The notes: generated by a model from the sequence alone, not told the origin. Positions 51,496 to 62,512 are shown, counted from the first letter of the stretch. The stretch is 64,000 nucleotides of DNA from Vibrio metschnikovii CIP 69.14 (GCF_000176155.1 NZ_ACZO01000005.1:124001-188000), one strand, 5' to 3'. A program made the numbers and translations.

Positions 51496-52029
51496 ATGTC
51501 TCGTGTTGCTAAAGCACCTGTCGCTATTCCAGCTGGCGTAGAGGTGAAACTAAACGGCCAAGAGATCACGGTTAAAGGTCCTAAAGGTGAACTATCTCGT
51601 GTAGTTCATACTGGCGTCGTGATCGCACAGGAAGAAAACAACCTAACGTTCGGTCCTCGTGAGGGAATCGCAAACGCTTGGGCTCAAGCAGGTACTGCTC
51701 GTGCACTAGTGAACAATATGGTTGTTGGTGTTACTGAAGGCTTTACTAAGAAGCTCGTTCTTAAGGGTGTAGGTTACCGTGCTGCTATGAAAGGCAACGC
51801 TGTAGGTCTAACTCTAGGCTTCTCTCACCCAGTTGAGCACGAGTTGCCAGCGGGTGTTAAAGCCGAATGTCCAAGCCAAACTGAAATTGTCCTAACTGGT
51901 TGTGATAAGCAAGAAGTTGGTCAAGTTGCGGCTGACATTCGTTCTTACCGCGCGCCTGAGCCTTATAAAGGTAAAGGTATTCGTTACGCAGATGAAAATG
52001 TGCGTACTAAAGAAGCTAAGAAGAAGTAA
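51496..52029 (+). CDS. rplF: 50S ribosomal protein L6
   Basis: The 177-residue protein starts [20 protein letters not shown] and equals E. coli L6 in length. The C-terminal segment [21 protein letters not shown] is conserved. It lies near the factor-binding site. SD is TAGGAG. Confidence 0.98.
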   Translation: MSRVAKAPVAIPAGVEVKLNGQEITVKGPKGELSRVVHTGVVIAQEENNLTFGPREGIANAWAQAGTARALVNNMVVGVTEGFTKKLVLKGVGYRAAMKGNAVGLTLGFSHPVEHELPAGVKAECPSQTEIVLTGCDKQEVGQVAADIRSYRAPEPYKGKGIRYADENVRTKEAKKK

Positions 52030-52038
52030 GGTAACACT

Positions 52039-52392
52039 ATGGATAAGAAAGCATCTCGCATCCGTCGTGCTACACGCGCACGTCGTAAGATTGCAGAACT
52101 GGGTGCAACTCGCCTAGTAGTACACCGTACTCCTCGTCACGTGTACGCTCAAGTGATTGCAGCTAATGGCTCTGAGGTTATCGCCGCAGCTTCTACTGTA
52201 GAAAAAGCGATCCGTGAGCAAGTGAAGAATACTGGTAACATCGATGCAGCAAAAGCAGTAGGTAAAACTGTTGCTGAGCGTGCGCTTGAAAAAGGCGTAT
52301 CGTCAGTTGCGTTTGATCGTTCTGGTTTCCAATACCACGGTCGAGTAGCCGCGCTAGCAGAATCTGCTCGCGAAGCTGGTCTGAAATTCTAA
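52039..52392 (+). CDS. rplR: 50S ribosomal protein L18
   Basis: The 117-residue protein starts [20 protein letters not shown] and equals E. coli L18 in length. It binds 5S rRNA with L5 and L25. Confidence 0.98.
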   Translation: MDKKASRIRRATRARRKIAELGATRLVVHRTPRHVYAQVIAANGSEVIAAASTVEKAIREQVKNTGNIDAAKAVGKTVAERALEKGVSSVAFDRSGFQYHGRVAALAESAREAGLKF

Positions 52393-52406
52393 GGTAGGGT
52401 TGGAAG

Positions 52407-52910
52407 ATGGCTAAAGAACAACAAGTTCAAGCGAATGATTTGCAAGAAAAATTAATCGCAGTTAACCGTGTTTCTAAAACGGTTAAAGGTGGTCGAATCA
52501 TGAGCTTCACTGCACTAACAGTTGTTGGTGACGGTAATGGTCGTGTAGGTTTCGGTTACGGCAAAGCACGTGAAGTACCTGCAGCGATTCAAAAAGCAAT
52601 GGAAAAAGCGCGTCGTAACATGTTTACTATCGCACTTAACGAAGGCACTCTTCACCATCCAGTGAAAGGTCGCCACTCGGGCTCTAAAGTTTACATGCAG
52701 CCAGCTGCAGAAGGTACAGGTGTTATCGCCGGTGGTGCGATGCGTGCTGTACTTGAAGTTGCCGGCGTACATAACGTTCTATCTAAAGCATACGGTTCTA
52801 CGAACCCTATCAACATCGTTCGTGCTACGATCGATGCTCTAGTAGATGTTAAGTCACCAGAAATGGTTGCAGCTAAACGTGGTCTAACTGTTGAAGCGAT
52901 TTCGGAGTAA
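52407..52910 (+). CDS. rpsE: 30S ribosomal protein S5
   Basis: The 167-residue protein starts [20 protein letters not shown] and equals E. coli S5 in length. The N-terminal [20 protein letters not shown] and the loop of [14 protein letters not shown] are the double-stranded RNA-binding part; spectinomycin-resistance positions lie there. Confidence 0.98.
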   Translation: MAKEQQVQANDLQEKLIAVNRVSKTVKGGRIMSFTALTVVGDGNGRVGFGYGKAREVPAAIQKAMEKARRNMFTIALNEGTLHHPVKGRHSGSKVYMQPAAEGTGVIAGGAMRAVLEVAGVHNVLSKAYGSTNPINIVRATIDALVDVKSPEMVAAKRGLTVEAISE

Positions 52911-52916
52911 GAACAC

Positions 52917-53093
52917 ATGGCAACGATTAAAGTAACTCAAACTAAAAGCTCAATTGGTCGCCTACCAAAGCATAAAGCTACTTTGCGCGGTTTAGGTCTT
53001 CGTAAAATCAACCATACAGTAGAACTTGAAGATACACCGTGTGTACGCGGTATGATCAACAAGGTTTACTACATGGTTAAAGTTGAGGAGTAA
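52917..53093 (+). CDS. rpmD: 50S ribosomal protein L30
   Basis: This 58-residue protein starts [20 protein letters not shown] and ends in VKVEE. It is the normal ferredoxin-like L30 of the spc operon, between rpsE and rplO, starting six bases after rpsE ends. Too short for many gene callers, but sequence and position leave little doubt. Confidence 0.97.
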
Positions 53094-53098
53094 TCAGA

Positions 53099-53533
53099 AT
53101 GCATTTGAATACTCTATCGCCGGCTGCGGGTTCTAAGCCTTCTAAGAAGCGTTTAGGTCGTGGTATCGGTTCTGGCCTTGGTAAAACTGGTGGCCGTGGT
53201 CACAAAGGTCAAAAGTCACGTTCTGGCGGCGGTGTTCGTCCAGGTTTTGAAGGCGGTCAGATGCCTCTGAAACAACGTCTACCTAAATTCGGTTTCACTT
53301 CTCGTAAGAGCCTTGTGACTGCTGAAATTCGTCTAGCTGAGCTAGCGAAAGTAACGGGTGATGTTATTGATCTAAACAGCTTGAAAGCAGCAAACCTTGT
53401 AACGAAGAATATTGAATTCGTTAAAGTTGTTCTTTCTGGCGAGATCAATAAAGCAGTGACTGTTAAAGGTCTACGCGTGACTAAAGGCGCTAAAGCTGCA
53501 ATCGAAGCTGCAGGCGGTAAAATCGAGGAATAA
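53099..53533 (+). CDS. rplO: 50S ribosomal protein L15
   Basis: The 144-residue protein starts [20 protein letters not shown] and equals E. coli L15 in length, with the glycine-rich [19 protein letters not shown] tail that threads into 23S rRNA. It precedes secY by 20 bases. Confidence 0.98.
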   Translation: MHLNTLSPAAGSKPSKKRLGRGIGSGLGKTGGRGHKGQKSRSGGGVRPGFEGGQMPLKQRLPKFGFTSRKSLVTAEIRLAELAKVTGDVIDLNSLKAANLVTKNIEFVKVVLSGEINKAVTVKGLRVTKGAKAAIEAAGGKIEE

Positions 53534-53553
53534 TCTCGAGGATTGAGGTACAG

Positions 53554-54888
53554 ATGGCTAAGAAACCAGGACAAGATTTTCGTAGTGCTCAGAGCGGCTT
53601 AGGTGAGTTAAAGTCGCGCTTATTATTCGTAATTGGTGCACTTTTAGTATTCCGAGCGGGCTCTTTTGTGCCGATTCCTGGTATTGACGCTGCTGTACTT
53701 GCCGATTTGTTCGAACAGCAAAAAGGTACCATCATAGAAATGTTTAACATGTTCTCTGGTGGTGCTCTTGAGCGTGCATCTATATTAGCACTGGGCATCA
53801 TGCCGTATATTTCGGCGTCAATTGTTGTCCAGTTGCTAACTGTAGTTCATCCAGCGTTAGCCGAGCTCAAAAAAGAGGGTGAAGCAGGCCGTCGTAAGAT
53901 AAGCCAATATACACGCTACGGCACGCTTGTACTTGCAACATTCCAAGCGATAGGTATTGCAACAGGCCTACCAAACATGGTCAACAATCTGGTTGTTATT
54001 GACCAAACCATGTTTACCCTGATTGCGACCGTGAGTTTAGTAACCGGTACCATGTTTTTGATGTGGTTAGGTGAACAGATTACAGAGCGAGGGATTGGGA
54101 ATGGTATCTCCATTCTTATATTTGCAGGTATTGTTGCTGGATTGCCATCGGCAATAGGACATACTATCGAGCAAGCGCGTCAAGGTGAACTGCATGTGCT
54201 TCTTCTGTTGTTGATTGCGGTATTAGCTTTTGCTGTTATCTACTTTGTTGTTTTCATGGAGCGTGGTCAACGTCGTATCGTTGTTAACTACGCAAAACGT
54301 CAACAAGGTCGTAAAGTTTTTGCAGCGCAAAGTACTCACTTGCCATTAAAAATCAATATGGCTGGTGTTATACCTGCAATTTTTGCATCAAGCATTATTT
54401 TGTTCCCAGGAACACTCGCTCAGTGGTTTGGTCAAAATGGTGAGAGCCAATGGTTCGGTTGGTTAACCGACGTATCATTAGCGCTTAGCCCTGGTCAACC
54501 ATTGTATGTAATGCTTTATGCCGCAGCGATTATTTTCTTCTGTTTCTTTTATACGGCGTTGGTTTTCAACCCACGTGAAACAGCTGATAACCTGAAGAAG
54601 TCAGGTGCATTCGTACCCGGTATCCGCCCAGGCGAACAGACAGCAAGATACATTGATAAAGTAATGACTCGTTTAACCCTAGCCGGTGCGTTATACATTA
54701 CCTTTATCTGTCTGATCCCTGAGTTCATGATGGTCGCGTGGAACGTACGTTTCTACTTCGGCGGTACATCATTACTGATTGTAGTAGTGGTTATTATGGA
54801 CTTTATGGCACAGGTACAGACTCATTTGATGTCAAATCAATATGACTCTGTGTTGAAAAAGGCAAATTTAAAAGGCTATGGCCGCTAA
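53554..54888 (+). CDS. secY: Preprotein translocase channel subunit SecY
   Basis: The 444-residue protein (E. coli 443) starts [20 protein letters not shown] and has ten transmembrane helices. Plug and lateral-gate region are seen in [18 protein letters not shown] and the cytoplasmic loops include [11 protein letters not shown], which contacts SecA and ribosomes. It is the channel of the Sec system in the inner membrane. In the spc operon as in E. coli. Confidence 0.98.
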
Positions 54889-54926
54889 TACGGTCGCCAT
54901 TTAAGTTAGATTTACGGAGTTTAGCA

Positions 54927-55040
54927 ATGAAAGTTCGTGCTTCCGTTAAAAAAATCTGCCGTAACTGTAAAGTTATCAAGCGTAACGGTGTCGTTCGCGT
55001 GATTTGCAGTGAGCCAAAGCACAAGCAGCGCCAAGGCTAA
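54927..55040 (+). CDS. rpmJ: 50S ribosomal protein L36
   Basis: The 37-residue protein starts [20 protein letters not shown] and is the zinc-binding form, with Cys11, Cys14, Cys27 and His32 as ligands. It lies after secY, with ACGGAG upstream. The zinc-free paralogue used under zinc limitation is not in this window. Confidence 0.97.
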
Positions 55041-55070
55041 TAAGCAGAAATTTTTACTTGAAAATTAAAG

Positions 55071-55102
55071 GGTGGTCGAGTATATTTCTCGGCCTACCTT
55101 TT
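55071..55102 (+). terminator. Hairpin with T run between rpmJ and rpsM
   Basis: GGTGGTCGAG (55071-55080) pairs with CTCGGCCTACC (55088-55098), with one bulged base and a GU pair, followed by TTTT. E. coli has a similar hairpin at the spc-alpha boundary. It may only partly terminate spc transcripts. Confidence 0.65.
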
Positions 55103-55200
55103 GCGTGCAAAAGAAGTAGTATCCCGCAGCGTATCCTCGACGGGCTTTGCTGCGGATAATTCTTTTATAGAAAGTACTAGGAGTGAATAGTGGCCCGTAT
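55103..55200 (+). promoter_or_regulatory. Alpha operon ribosome-binding-site pseudoknot (S4 repressor target)
   Basis: Nested stems AAAAGAA (55109-55115) with TTCTTTT (55160-55166) and CCGCAGC (55124-55130) with GCTGCGG (55149-55155) enclose a loop whose ACGGGC (55140-55145) is complementary to GCCCGT (55193-55198), just after the rpsM GTG start. This is the pattern of the E. coli alpha operon leader pseudoknot, bound by S4. The SD (AGGAGTG) and GTG start are also as in E. coli. Confidence 0.85.
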
Positions 55201-55546
55201 AGCAGGCATTAACATTCCTGATCAAAAGCATGCTGTGATCGCATTAACTGCAATCTACGGCATCGGTAAAACCCGTTCAAAAGCTATCCTAGCTGACGTG
55301 GGTATTGCTGAAAGTGTTAAGATCAGTGAACTAACTGAAGAGCAGATCGATCAACTGCGTGATGGTGTAGCTAAATACACTGTAGAGGGTGATCTTCGTC
55401 GTGAAGTTTCCATGAACATCAAGCGTCTTATGGACCTTGGTTGTTACCGTGGTCTTCGTCATCGTCGCAGTCTACCACTACGTGGACAGCGTACTAAAAC
55501 CAACGCTCGCACCCGCAAGGGTCCGCGTAAGCCGATCAAGAAATAA
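55190..55546 (+). CDS. rpsM: 30S ribosomal protein S13, GTG start
   Basis: The 118-residue protein starts [20 protein letters not shown] from a GTG at 55190, as in E. coli, and equals its length. S13 contacts the P-site tRNA and the 50S subunit. First gene of the alpha operon, controlled by S4 through the upstream pseudoknot. Confidence 0.98.
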   Translation: MARIAGINIPDQKHAVIALTAIYGIGKTRSKAILADVGIAESVKISELTEEQIDQLRDGVAKYTVEGDLRREVSMNIKRLMDLGCYRGLRHRRSLPLRGQRTKTNARTRKGPRKPIKK

Positions 55547-55559
55547 TCGGGAAGGGTAG

Positions 55560-55955
<396 letters not shown>

Positions 55956-55982
55956 CGTTTCTGGGAACATTGGAGAAAGATC

Positions 55983-56603
55983 ATGGCAAGATATTTGGGT
56001 CCTAAGCTGAAGCTTAGCCGCCGCGAAGGTACTGACTTGTTCCTTAAGTCAGGCGTTCGTGCGATTGATACCAAGTGTAAAATTGATAACGCACCAGGTG
56101 TACACGGCGCTCGTCGCGGTCGTCTATCTGAGTATGGCGTTCAGCTTCGTGAGAAGCAAAAAGTTCGTCGTATCTATGGCGTTCTAGAAAAACAATTCCG
56201 TAACTACTACAAAGAAGCTGCTCGCCTAAAAGGTAACACAGGTGAAAACTTACTTCAGCTTCTTGAAGGCCGTTTGGACAACGTAGTTTACCGTATGGGT
56301 TTTGGTGCGACTCGCGCTGAAGCTCGTCAGCTAGTTAGCCATAAAGCTATCCTAGTAAACGGTAGCGTTGTAAACGTACCTTCTTTCAATGTTGCGGCTA
56401 ACGACGTTGTTGCAATCCGTGAGAAAGCGAAAAAGCAATCTCGCATTAAAGCAGCTCTAGAAGTTGCAGAACAACGCGAAAAACCAACTTGGATTGAAGT
56501 AGATGCAAGCCAGATGGAAGGTACATTCAAGCGTAAGCCTGAACGTTCAGACCTATCTGCTGACATCAACGAACAATTGATCGTCGAGCTTTACTCTAAG
56601 TAA
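55983..56603 (+). CDS. rpsD: 30S ribosomal protein S4, alpha operon repressor
   Basis: The 206-residue protein starts [20 protein letters not shown] and equals E. coli S4 in length, with the S4 RNA-binding domain [21 protein letters not shown]4 nucleates 30S assembly and represses the alpha operon at the rpsM leader. SD is GGAGAAAG. Confidence 0.98.
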   Translation: MARYLGPKLKLSRREGTDLFLKSGVRAIDTKCKIDNAPGVHGARRGRLSEYGVQLREKQKVRRIYGVLEKQFRNYYKEAARLKGNTGENLLQLLEGRLDNVVYRMGFGATRAEARQLVSHKAILVNGSVVNVPSFNVAANDVVAIREKAKKQSRIKAALEVAEQREKPTWIEVDASQMEGTFKRKPERSDLSADINEQLIVELYSK

Positions 56604-56627
56604 GGTTTAAACTAAAGAGAGGACACA

Positions 56628-57620
56628 ATGCAGGGTTCTGTAACAGAATTTCTTAAGCCACGTCTTGTTGATATCGAACAGGTCAGCACGACACACGCAA
56701 AAGTAACTCTTGAGCCATTAGAGCGTGGTTTCGGCCATACTCTTGGTAATGCACTTCGCCGAATTCTTTTATCATCTATGCCGGGTTGTGCCGTAACAGA
56801 GGTAGAAATTGAAGGCGTACTTCATGAGTACAGTACCAAAGAAGGTGTACAAGAAGATATCCTTGAGATTCTTCTTAACCTGAAAGGACTGGCTGTTCGC
56901 TTAGGCGAAAATAAAGATGAAGTGTTCATTACATTAAATAAATCAGGCTCGGGCCCTGTGGTTGCAGGTGACATCACCCATGATGGTGATGTAGAGATCG
57001 TAAACCCTGAACACGTTATTTGTCATCTCACTGATGACAACGCTGAGATCGCTATGCGTATCAAAGTAGAACGTGGACGTGGTTATGTTCCTGCTTCTGC
57101 TCGTATTCATACTGAAGAAGATGAACGTCCAATCGGTCGTTTGCTTGTCGACGCAACATTCAGCCCAGTAGACAAAATTGCCTACTCTGTTGATGCTGCT
57201 CGTGTTGAGCAACGTACAGACTTAGACAAACTCGTCATCGATATGGAAACGAACGGTACTCTAGAACCTGAGGAAGCTATCCGCCGTGCAGCAACGATTC
57301 TTGCTGAACAGTTGGATGCGTTCGTAGATCTTCGTGATGTACGCGTTCCTGAGGAGAAGGAAGAGAAGCCAGAATTCGATCCGATCCTACTGCGTCCTGT
57401 AGACGATCTTGAACTAACAGTTCGCTCTGCTAACTGTTTGAAAGCAGAAGCGATTCACTACATCGGTGATCTAGTACAGCGCACTGAGGTTGAGCTACTG
57501 AAAACGCCTAACCTTGGTAAGAAATCTCTTACTGAGATTAAAGACGTGCTTGCATCACGTGGTCTTTCTCTGGGCATGCGCCTAGAAAACTGGCCGCCAG
57601 CGTCAATCGCTGAAGATTAA
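56628..57620 (+). CDS. rpoA: RNA polymerase alpha subunit
   Basis: The 330-residue protein (E. coli 329) starts [19 protein letters not shown]. The N-terminal domain dimerises and assembles beta subunits ([19 protein letters not shown]); the C-terminal domain, after the linker near residue 240-250, has [18 protein letters not shown] and contacts UP elements and CRP. Fourth gene of the alpha operon. Confidence 0.98.
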   Translation: MQGSVTEFLKPRLVDIEQVSTTHAKVTLEPLERGFGHTLGNALRRILLSSMPGCAVTEVEIEGVLHEYSTKEGVQEDILEILLNLKGLAVRLGENKDEVFITLNKSGSGPVVAGDITHDGDVEIVNPEHVICHLTDDNAEIAMRIKVERGRGYVPASARIHTEEDERPIGRLLVDATFSPVDKIAYSVDAARVEQRTDLDKLVIDMETNGTLEPEEAIRRAATILAEQLDAFVDLRDVRVPEEKEEKPEFDPILLRPVDDLELTVRSANCLKAEAIHYIGDLVQRTEVELLKTPNLGKKSLTEIKDVLASRGLSLGMRLENWPPASIAED

Positions 57621-57634
57621 TCGATATTAGTTAG

Positions 57635-58033
<399 letters not shown>

Positions 58034-58051
58034 TCAGTTCGCGAATAAAAG

Positions 58052-58075
58052 GCCGAGCATTAGCTCGGCTTTTTT
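58052..58075 (+). terminator. Terminator of the alpha operon
   Basis: GCCGAGC (58052-58058) pairs with GCTCGGC (58063-58069) around ATTA, followed by a run of six Ts. A typical rho-independent terminator 18 bases after rplQ. Confidence 0.92.
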
Positions 58076-58184
58076 ATTACCCTATCGGGGTATCTTATCT
58101 ATAGCTCACGTCAAACATAATCTTGTCTTCCGATCCTCTGCTTGGATTTTCTTTGTCCTTTAATATTGGACCGTTCTCTTATTG

Positions 58185-58676
58185 TTATTTCCAGAGACCT
58201 TGCAACGCACCAACTAAACTGCTTCCAGCCCCCTGACTTGTTAAATACTGAATAATAATTGGTGTAAATTGTCCGATCATATTGGCATCCAAACCTAATT
58301 GGTTAAAGACATGAGTAACGTCGCTGAGATTAGCCATCTTTGCTGGCGATAAACCGGTTGTCGATAAGCCTAATTGAGTGAGTTGCTCAAGGTTAGGGAT
58401 TAATCCGTTAAGTTCAGTTTGATGTTGATCCGCTAATTGATTCTCGGCGAGGGCTAATAATGCTGCTATTCCACTACCAGCCTGTTGGTCTGAGATTGGA
58501 AGTTGACTTTTTACTTGGTTAATCAGTGTGGTATGTTGCTTGGTTTCCAATAAGCCACTACCCACTAATGTGGCTAGGTCTTGATTTGATTGTCCACCAA
58601 TTTTGATAAAAGCCATGCTAGGTGTACTACTGAGTAGCGTTGAGATCAGTAGTGTACGGAATAAGGTTTTGTTCAT
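58185..58676 (-). CDS. DUF2780 family secreted protein
   Basis: The 163-residue protein starts MNKTLFRTLLISTLLSSTPSMA, a signal peptide with cleavage after about residue 22, and the mature part is a helix-rich, Gln- and Leu-rich domain (DQHQTELNGLIPNLEQL, GLSPAKMANLSDVTHVFNQL) that I recognise as DUF2780, seen mainly in vibrios. TAGGAG lies upstream of the ATG at 58676; an in-frame start at 58709 would spoil the signal peptide. Function unknown; location periplasm or outside is inferred. Confidence 0.75.
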   Translation of the reverse strand: MNKTLFRTLLISTLLSSTPSMAFIKIGGQSNQDLATLVGSGLLETKQHTTLINQVKSQLPISDQQAGSGIAALLALAENQLADQHQTELNGLIPNLEQLTQLGLSTTGLSPAKMANLSDVTHVFNQLGLDANMIGQFTPIIIQYLTSQGAGSSLVGALQGLWK

Positions 58677-58802
58677 GGGGGGATAGGCTCCTAAAATGCT
58701 ATTGATCACTTTTTGTCGTAAATAGAGGTTATGTGTCTGAACAGTGTAGCAAACCTATGATGACTGATTCATCTCTGGCGATTAATCTCAGAAAATTCGT
58801 AT

Positions 58803-58828
58803 AAAAAAAGCGGTGCATTGCACCGCTT
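58803..58828 (-). terminator. Terminator after fklB (minus strand)
   Basis: Read leftward, AAGCGGTGC pairs with GCACCGCTT (58808-58828) around a three-base loop and runs into seven Ts (the As at 58803-58809). A good rho-independent terminator for fklB. Confidence 0.9.
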
Positions 58829-58855
58829 AACAATAGAATAGCGTATTAATGATGA

Positions 58856-59476
58856 TTAAAGAATATCGAGCAATTCTACTTCAAATACGAGTGCGGCAAA
58901 GGGTGGAATTGCTGCGCCAGCGCCACGTTCACCGTATGCGAGTTCATGTGGAATATACAGTTTCCACTTTGAGCCTACAGGCATCAATTGTAGGGCTTCG
59001 ACCCAGCCTTTAATAACGCCGGTCACAGGGAACTCTGCAGGCTGGCCACGAGAAACTGAACTATCAAAAACGGTACCATCCGTCAGCTCACCATGATAAT
59101 GGACACGGACAGATTTATCAGACGTCGGAATTTCACCAGAACCTTGAGTGATCACTTCATACTGTAAGCCTGAGTCAAGCACGGTAACTTCTGAGCGTAG
59201 AGCATTATCTTTAAGGAACGTTTCACCTTCTGCAGCAGCGACTTTAGCGGCCGCTTGCATTGCTTCTTCAGCACGCATATGCATCGCTTGTAAGGCTTGG
59301 TTAATTTCGTCGATTTCAATTGCCGGCATATCACCGACAAGCGCTGTCGCGATACCAGCAGCAATGGCATCCACATTTAGCCCTTCAAGGCCGCTGCCCG
59401 CTAGTTGTTGGCCCATTTGTAGACCAATGCCGTAGCTGGCTTTTTGTTCTACGGTTTCAAATTTTACGTCAGACAT
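58856..59476 (-). CDS. fklB: FKBP-type peptidyl-prolyl cis-trans isomerase FklB
   Basis: The 206-residue protein, the same length as E. coli FklB (FKBP22), has an N-terminal helical dimerisation part starting [20 protein letters not shown] and a C-terminal FKBP domain with [18 protein letters not shown] and [14 protein letters not shown]. It lies in the cytoplasm and assists folding. I use the ATG at 59476; an in-frame GTG at 59485 is less like the family. It is divergent from the ytfB-like gene, which is also next to fklB in E. coli. Confidence 0.93.
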   Translation of the reverse strand: MSDVKFETVEQKASYGIGLQMGQQLAGSGLEGLNVDAIAAGIATALVGDMPAIEIDEINQALQAMHMRAEEAMQAAAKVAAAEGETFLKDNALRSEVTVLDSGLQYEVITQGSGEIPTSDKSVRVHYHGELTDGTVFDSSVSRGQPAEFPVTGVIKGWVEALQLMPVGSKWKLYIPHELAYGERGAGAAIPPFAALVFEVELLDIL

Positions 59477-59706
59477 ACACGTCACTCTTTGTCACAAAAA
59501 GAAAGCCCACAGAATACCAGCTTCAGCGCTATGATGAAATGCTTGACGAAGATTCATGTTATAAAGGTGCCAAGGTGTGATTCAGATCGAGACTTCAAGC
59601 TTTAATCTTCAAGATTGTGTCAACCTTTGGTTGAAGCAGGGTCATGCTCTATACTCTTAGCGCATGAGTTTTTATACTGTACCAAGTCAATGAAGGGCGG
59701 ATAAAA

Positions 59707-60333
59707 ATGAATCGTCGACACAGAAAAAAGCAACAGCCCCATTCTCTGGGGAAAATTAAACAACAATGGTTGCATCAGTGGGCGGCTATTGATTGGCGAT
59801 CTTATGCTAAGCGGCTGGCTCAGTATCCTATCTGGTTACGTCTTAAGCTTCTTTGGGGGCAACTGCCGGTTTATCATCAACGCGGCTTAATGGTTTTGAT
59901 TCCGGTTGTGATCTTGTTGTTATTTTTCCCTTCCTCACCGAAACAGGATGCTCCAACTCGTACTCCCGCACCAGCCAGTACTCGAGTCTCGATTGCTCTT
60001 AATACCCAAGGTTTAAGTGAACAAAGCGTCGAGCAACCTACAGCGGTGACTATCTCTGCTACCCCTCAGGAAAAGGTATGGCAAGAATATATTATTAAGC
60101 AAGGGGATACTTTGTCACAGGTGTTTAGAAGCAACAACTTGCCCTTAGCTGATCTTAATGCGTTAGTAAGAATTGAAGGTAGTGATAAGCCCTTGAGTCA
60201 AATACAGCAAGGGCAACGGATCCGTTTTAAGTTAGCCGCAGATGGGCAACTGGATATTTTACAGTTAGAACGTAATAATCAGTCAGTGATGTTTTTCCGA
60301 TTATCGGATGGCGGCTTTGGGCGCAGTCAATAA
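59707..60333 (+). CDS. ytfB: OapA/YtfB-like inner-membrane protein with LysM-like domain
   Basis: The 208-residue protein (E. coli YtfB about 212) has a basic N-terminus, a transmembrane helix (about residues 60-78, GLMVLIPVVILLLFF), a low-complexity linker, and a C-terminal OapA-type LysM-like domain (YIIKQGDTLSQVFRSNNLPL). YtfB is linked to cell division and glycan binding. The next-door fklB, as in E. coli, supports the call. It has no SD better than GGGCGG. Confidence 0.82.
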   Translation: MNRRHRKKQQPHSLGKIKQQWLHQWAAIDWRSYAKRLAQYPIWLRLKLLWGQLPVYHQRGLMVLIPVVILLLFFPSSPKQDAPTRTPAPASTRVSIALNTQGLSEQSVEQPTAVTISATPQEKVWQEYIIKQGDTLSQVFRSNNLPLADLNALVRIEGSDKPLSQIQQGQRIRFKLAADGQLDILQLERNNQSVMFFRLSDGGFGRSQ

Positions 60334-60351
60334 TCGAGAGTGATAAACACG

Positions 60352-60804
60352 CTACTTAACCAGCTTCATATCGATGTGAGGAATACCGTCTTCTAAGTAG
60401 ACAGCAGAGGTTGGTTGGAAACCATAGCTCTGATAAAAATTCTCTAGATAATGCTGTGCACCGATTTCTATGTCCTTATCTGGCCATTGATGTTGGCACT
60501 CGACCAATGCTTGATCTAGCAATTGTCGTCCAAGGCCGTTTCCCCTTGCTTGTTGTTGGGTGGCGACTCTACCAATACTTGCAGAAGGGTAGCTGATTCC
60601 CGGAGCGAGTAGTCTTGCATAAGCAATCAAGGATTGATCTTGATAGCCTAACAAATGCCATACGTCAGACTGAATATCTTTATCATCGAGTTCCGGGTAA
60701 GCGCAGGCTTGTTCGACGACAAACACATCCACTCGCAGTTTGAGTAATTCATACAGTTGTTGAGTGGTTAAACCCGTAAAGGGAAGGCATTGCCAAGTGA
60801 TCAT
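60352..60804 (-). CDS. elaA: GNAT family acetyltransferase, ElaA-like
   Basis: The 150-residue protein begins MITWQCLPFTGLTTQQLYEL and has the GNAT acetyl-CoA loop QQQARGNGLGRQLLDQAL and the C-terminal NFYQSYGFQPTSAVYLEDGIPH typical of ElaA. Substrate unknown. The ATG at 60804 has AGGAAG upstream; the earlier in-frame start lies in the intergenic region. It is convergent with ytfB, with 18 bases between the stop codons. Confidence 0.88.
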   Translation of the reverse strand: MITWQCLPFTGLTTQQLYELLKLRVDVFVVEQACAYPELDDKDIQSDVWHLLGYQDQSLIAYARLLAPGISYPSASIGRVATQQQARGNGLGRQLLDQALVECQHQWPDKDIEIGAQHYLENFYQSYGFQPTSAVYLEDGIPHIDMKLVK

Positions 60805-60897
60805 CGTGAGCTTCCTTTGAAAATGAAAACTTGACTCTAGCAAGCTTAACAACAGGATTCATTAACAAAGGTTAATATTGATGAAGAATTTCACCGC

Positions 60898-61024
60898 TAT
60901 CCCCTTTCTACTTGAAGCTGCGGGGTGTTGGCTACGTTCGTTCACCCCAATCATAGAGTCTGTCTATGCTCATGGAGATGAACTCACTTGCCGCCCACCT
61001 GTAACTCCACGTTGTTTGGGTATA
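60898..61024. repeat. ERIC element (copy 2)
   Basis: This 127-base segment begins TATCCCC and ends GGGTATA and contains CTACTTGAAGCTGCGGGG, TTGGCTACGTTCGTTCACCC, the inner inverted pair CATAGAGTCTGTCTATG and the conserved right part CTCACTTGCCGCC. It matches the canonical ERIC consensus better than copy 1 (20059-20183), with which it shares orientation. It lies between the divergent elaA-like gene and dbpA, about 80 bases before the dbpA start. Confidence 0.92.
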
Positions 61025-61103
61025 GATCATTAAAGATTCACTAGCCACACGAGGTTAAATAACGATAATAGACGTTTAATTTCGTCTAACCAAAGGACGC
61101 CCC

Positions 61104-62489
61104 TTGAGTAATTGTGCATTTTCGACCGTACCACTAAAACCTGAACTACTTTCTAATCTTGAGACGTTGGGATACACCCAAATGACTCCCATTCAGGCAT
61201 TAAGTTTACCGACCATTTTAGCGGGCAGGGACGTTATCGGCCAAGGAAAGACAGGCTCAGGGAAAACGGCCGCTTTTGGATTAGGCGTTTTATCCAATCT
61301 TGATGTCAAACGCTTTCGCGTGCAAGCGCTAGTGCTCTGTCCTACTCGTGAGCTGGCCGATCAAGTGGCGACTGAAATCCGTACGTTAGGTCGCGCTATC
61401 CATAATATTAAAATTCTCACCTTGTGCGGTGGTATGCCGATGGGGCCGCAAATCGGTTCATTAGAGCATGGCGCGCATATTCTGGTTGGCACACCAGGAC
61501 GTATTTTGGATCATCTTGAAAAAGGACGGATTGATCTTTCCGAGCTGAACACTTTAGTACTCGATGAAGCAGATCGAATGTTGGAGATGGGCTTTCAAGA
61601 TGCGTTAGATGCGATTATTGCTCAAGCGCCAACAGTCAGACAAACCTTACTATTCAGTGCCACTTTTCCTGCACAAATCAAGCAGGTGGCTGAGCGGATC
61701 ATGCGTAATCCGGAAATGGTTAAAGTTGAATCTACCCATAGCTCAACCACAATTAAACAATACTTTTATAAACTTGAAGGTGCGGAGGCACGAGATAAAG
61801 CGTTAGCCCAGTTGTTATTGCATCATCAACCAGAATCAGCGGTGGTATTTTGTAATACCAAAAAGGAAGTCACTCATGTTGCCGAGCAGTTAAAGCATAA
61901 AGGGTTCAGTGTGATTGAGCTACACGGTGATTTAGAGCAGCGCGATCGTGACCAAGCCTTGGTGCAGTTTGCCAATAAAAGTATCTCGATTTTGGTCGCT
62001 ACCGATGTGGCCGCTCGTGGACTGGATGTCGATAACTTAGATGCCGTGTTTAACTTTGAGTTGTCCCGCGATCCTGAAGTGCATGTGCATCGTATTGGTC
62101 GTACCGGGCGCGCTGGTAGTCAAGGATTAGCGATCAGTTTCTTTAGCGACAATGAGATGCATCGCGTGGCGATGATTGATGAATACATGGATATGCCCAT
62201 TGAGCCTGCTCAATGGCCAGATATGAGTGGGCAGAACACTACGCCTTATCAAGCGAATATGGTAACGATCCAGATCGATGGTGGTAAAAAACAAAAAGTT
62301 CGTCCAGGTGATATTTTAGGCGCTTTAACCAGTGATGATGGGATTGATGGCAAGTTCGTTGGTAAGATTAATGTTCTGCCAATGCGTGCTTACGTTGCTG
62401 TACATAAATCGGTAGCTAAGCGAGCGCTGAAGACAATGGAAACCGGCAAAATGAAAGGCCGCCAATTTCGTGCCCGTTTATTGAAATAA
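61104..62489 (+). CDS. dbpA: ATP-dependent RNA helicase DbpA, TTG start
   Basis: DbpA is a DEAD-box helicase that recognises hairpin 92 of 23S rRNA and helps 50S assembly. The 461-residue product has the Q motif TQMTPIQALSLP, Walker A GQGKTGSGKTA, the DEAD motif VLDEADRML, SAT as FSATF, HRIGRTGRAG, and a C-terminal RNA-binding domain beginning MVTIQIDGGKKQKVRPGDIL that is specific to DbpA. The start is a TTG at 61104 with AAAGGA eight bases upstream; E. coli DbpA (457) aligns from this point. Confidence 0.93.
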   Translation: MSNCAFSTVPLKPELLSNLETLGYTQMTPIQALSLPTILAGRDVIGQGKTGSGKTAAFGLGVLSNLDVKRFRVQALVLCPTRELADQVATEIRTLGRAIHNIKILTLCGGMPMGPQIGSLEHGAHILVGTPGRILDHLEKGRIDLSELNTLVLDEADRMLEMGFQDALDAIIAQAPTVRQTLLFSATFPAQIKQVAERIMRNPEMVKVESTHSSTTIKQYFYKLEGAEARDKALAQLLLHHQPESAVVFCNTKKEVTHVAEQLKHKGFSVIELHGDLEQRDRDQALVQFANKSISILVATDVAARGLDVDNLDAVFNFELSRDPEVHVHRIGRTGRAGSQGLAISFFSDNEMHRVAMIDEYMDMPIEPAQWPDMSGQNTTPYQANMVTIQIDGGKKQKVRPGDILGALTSDDGIDGKFVGKINVLPMRAYVAVHKSVAKRALKTMETGKMKGRQFRARLLK

Positions 62490-62512
62490 AGCCGCACTGC
62501 GGTGTTGTTACA

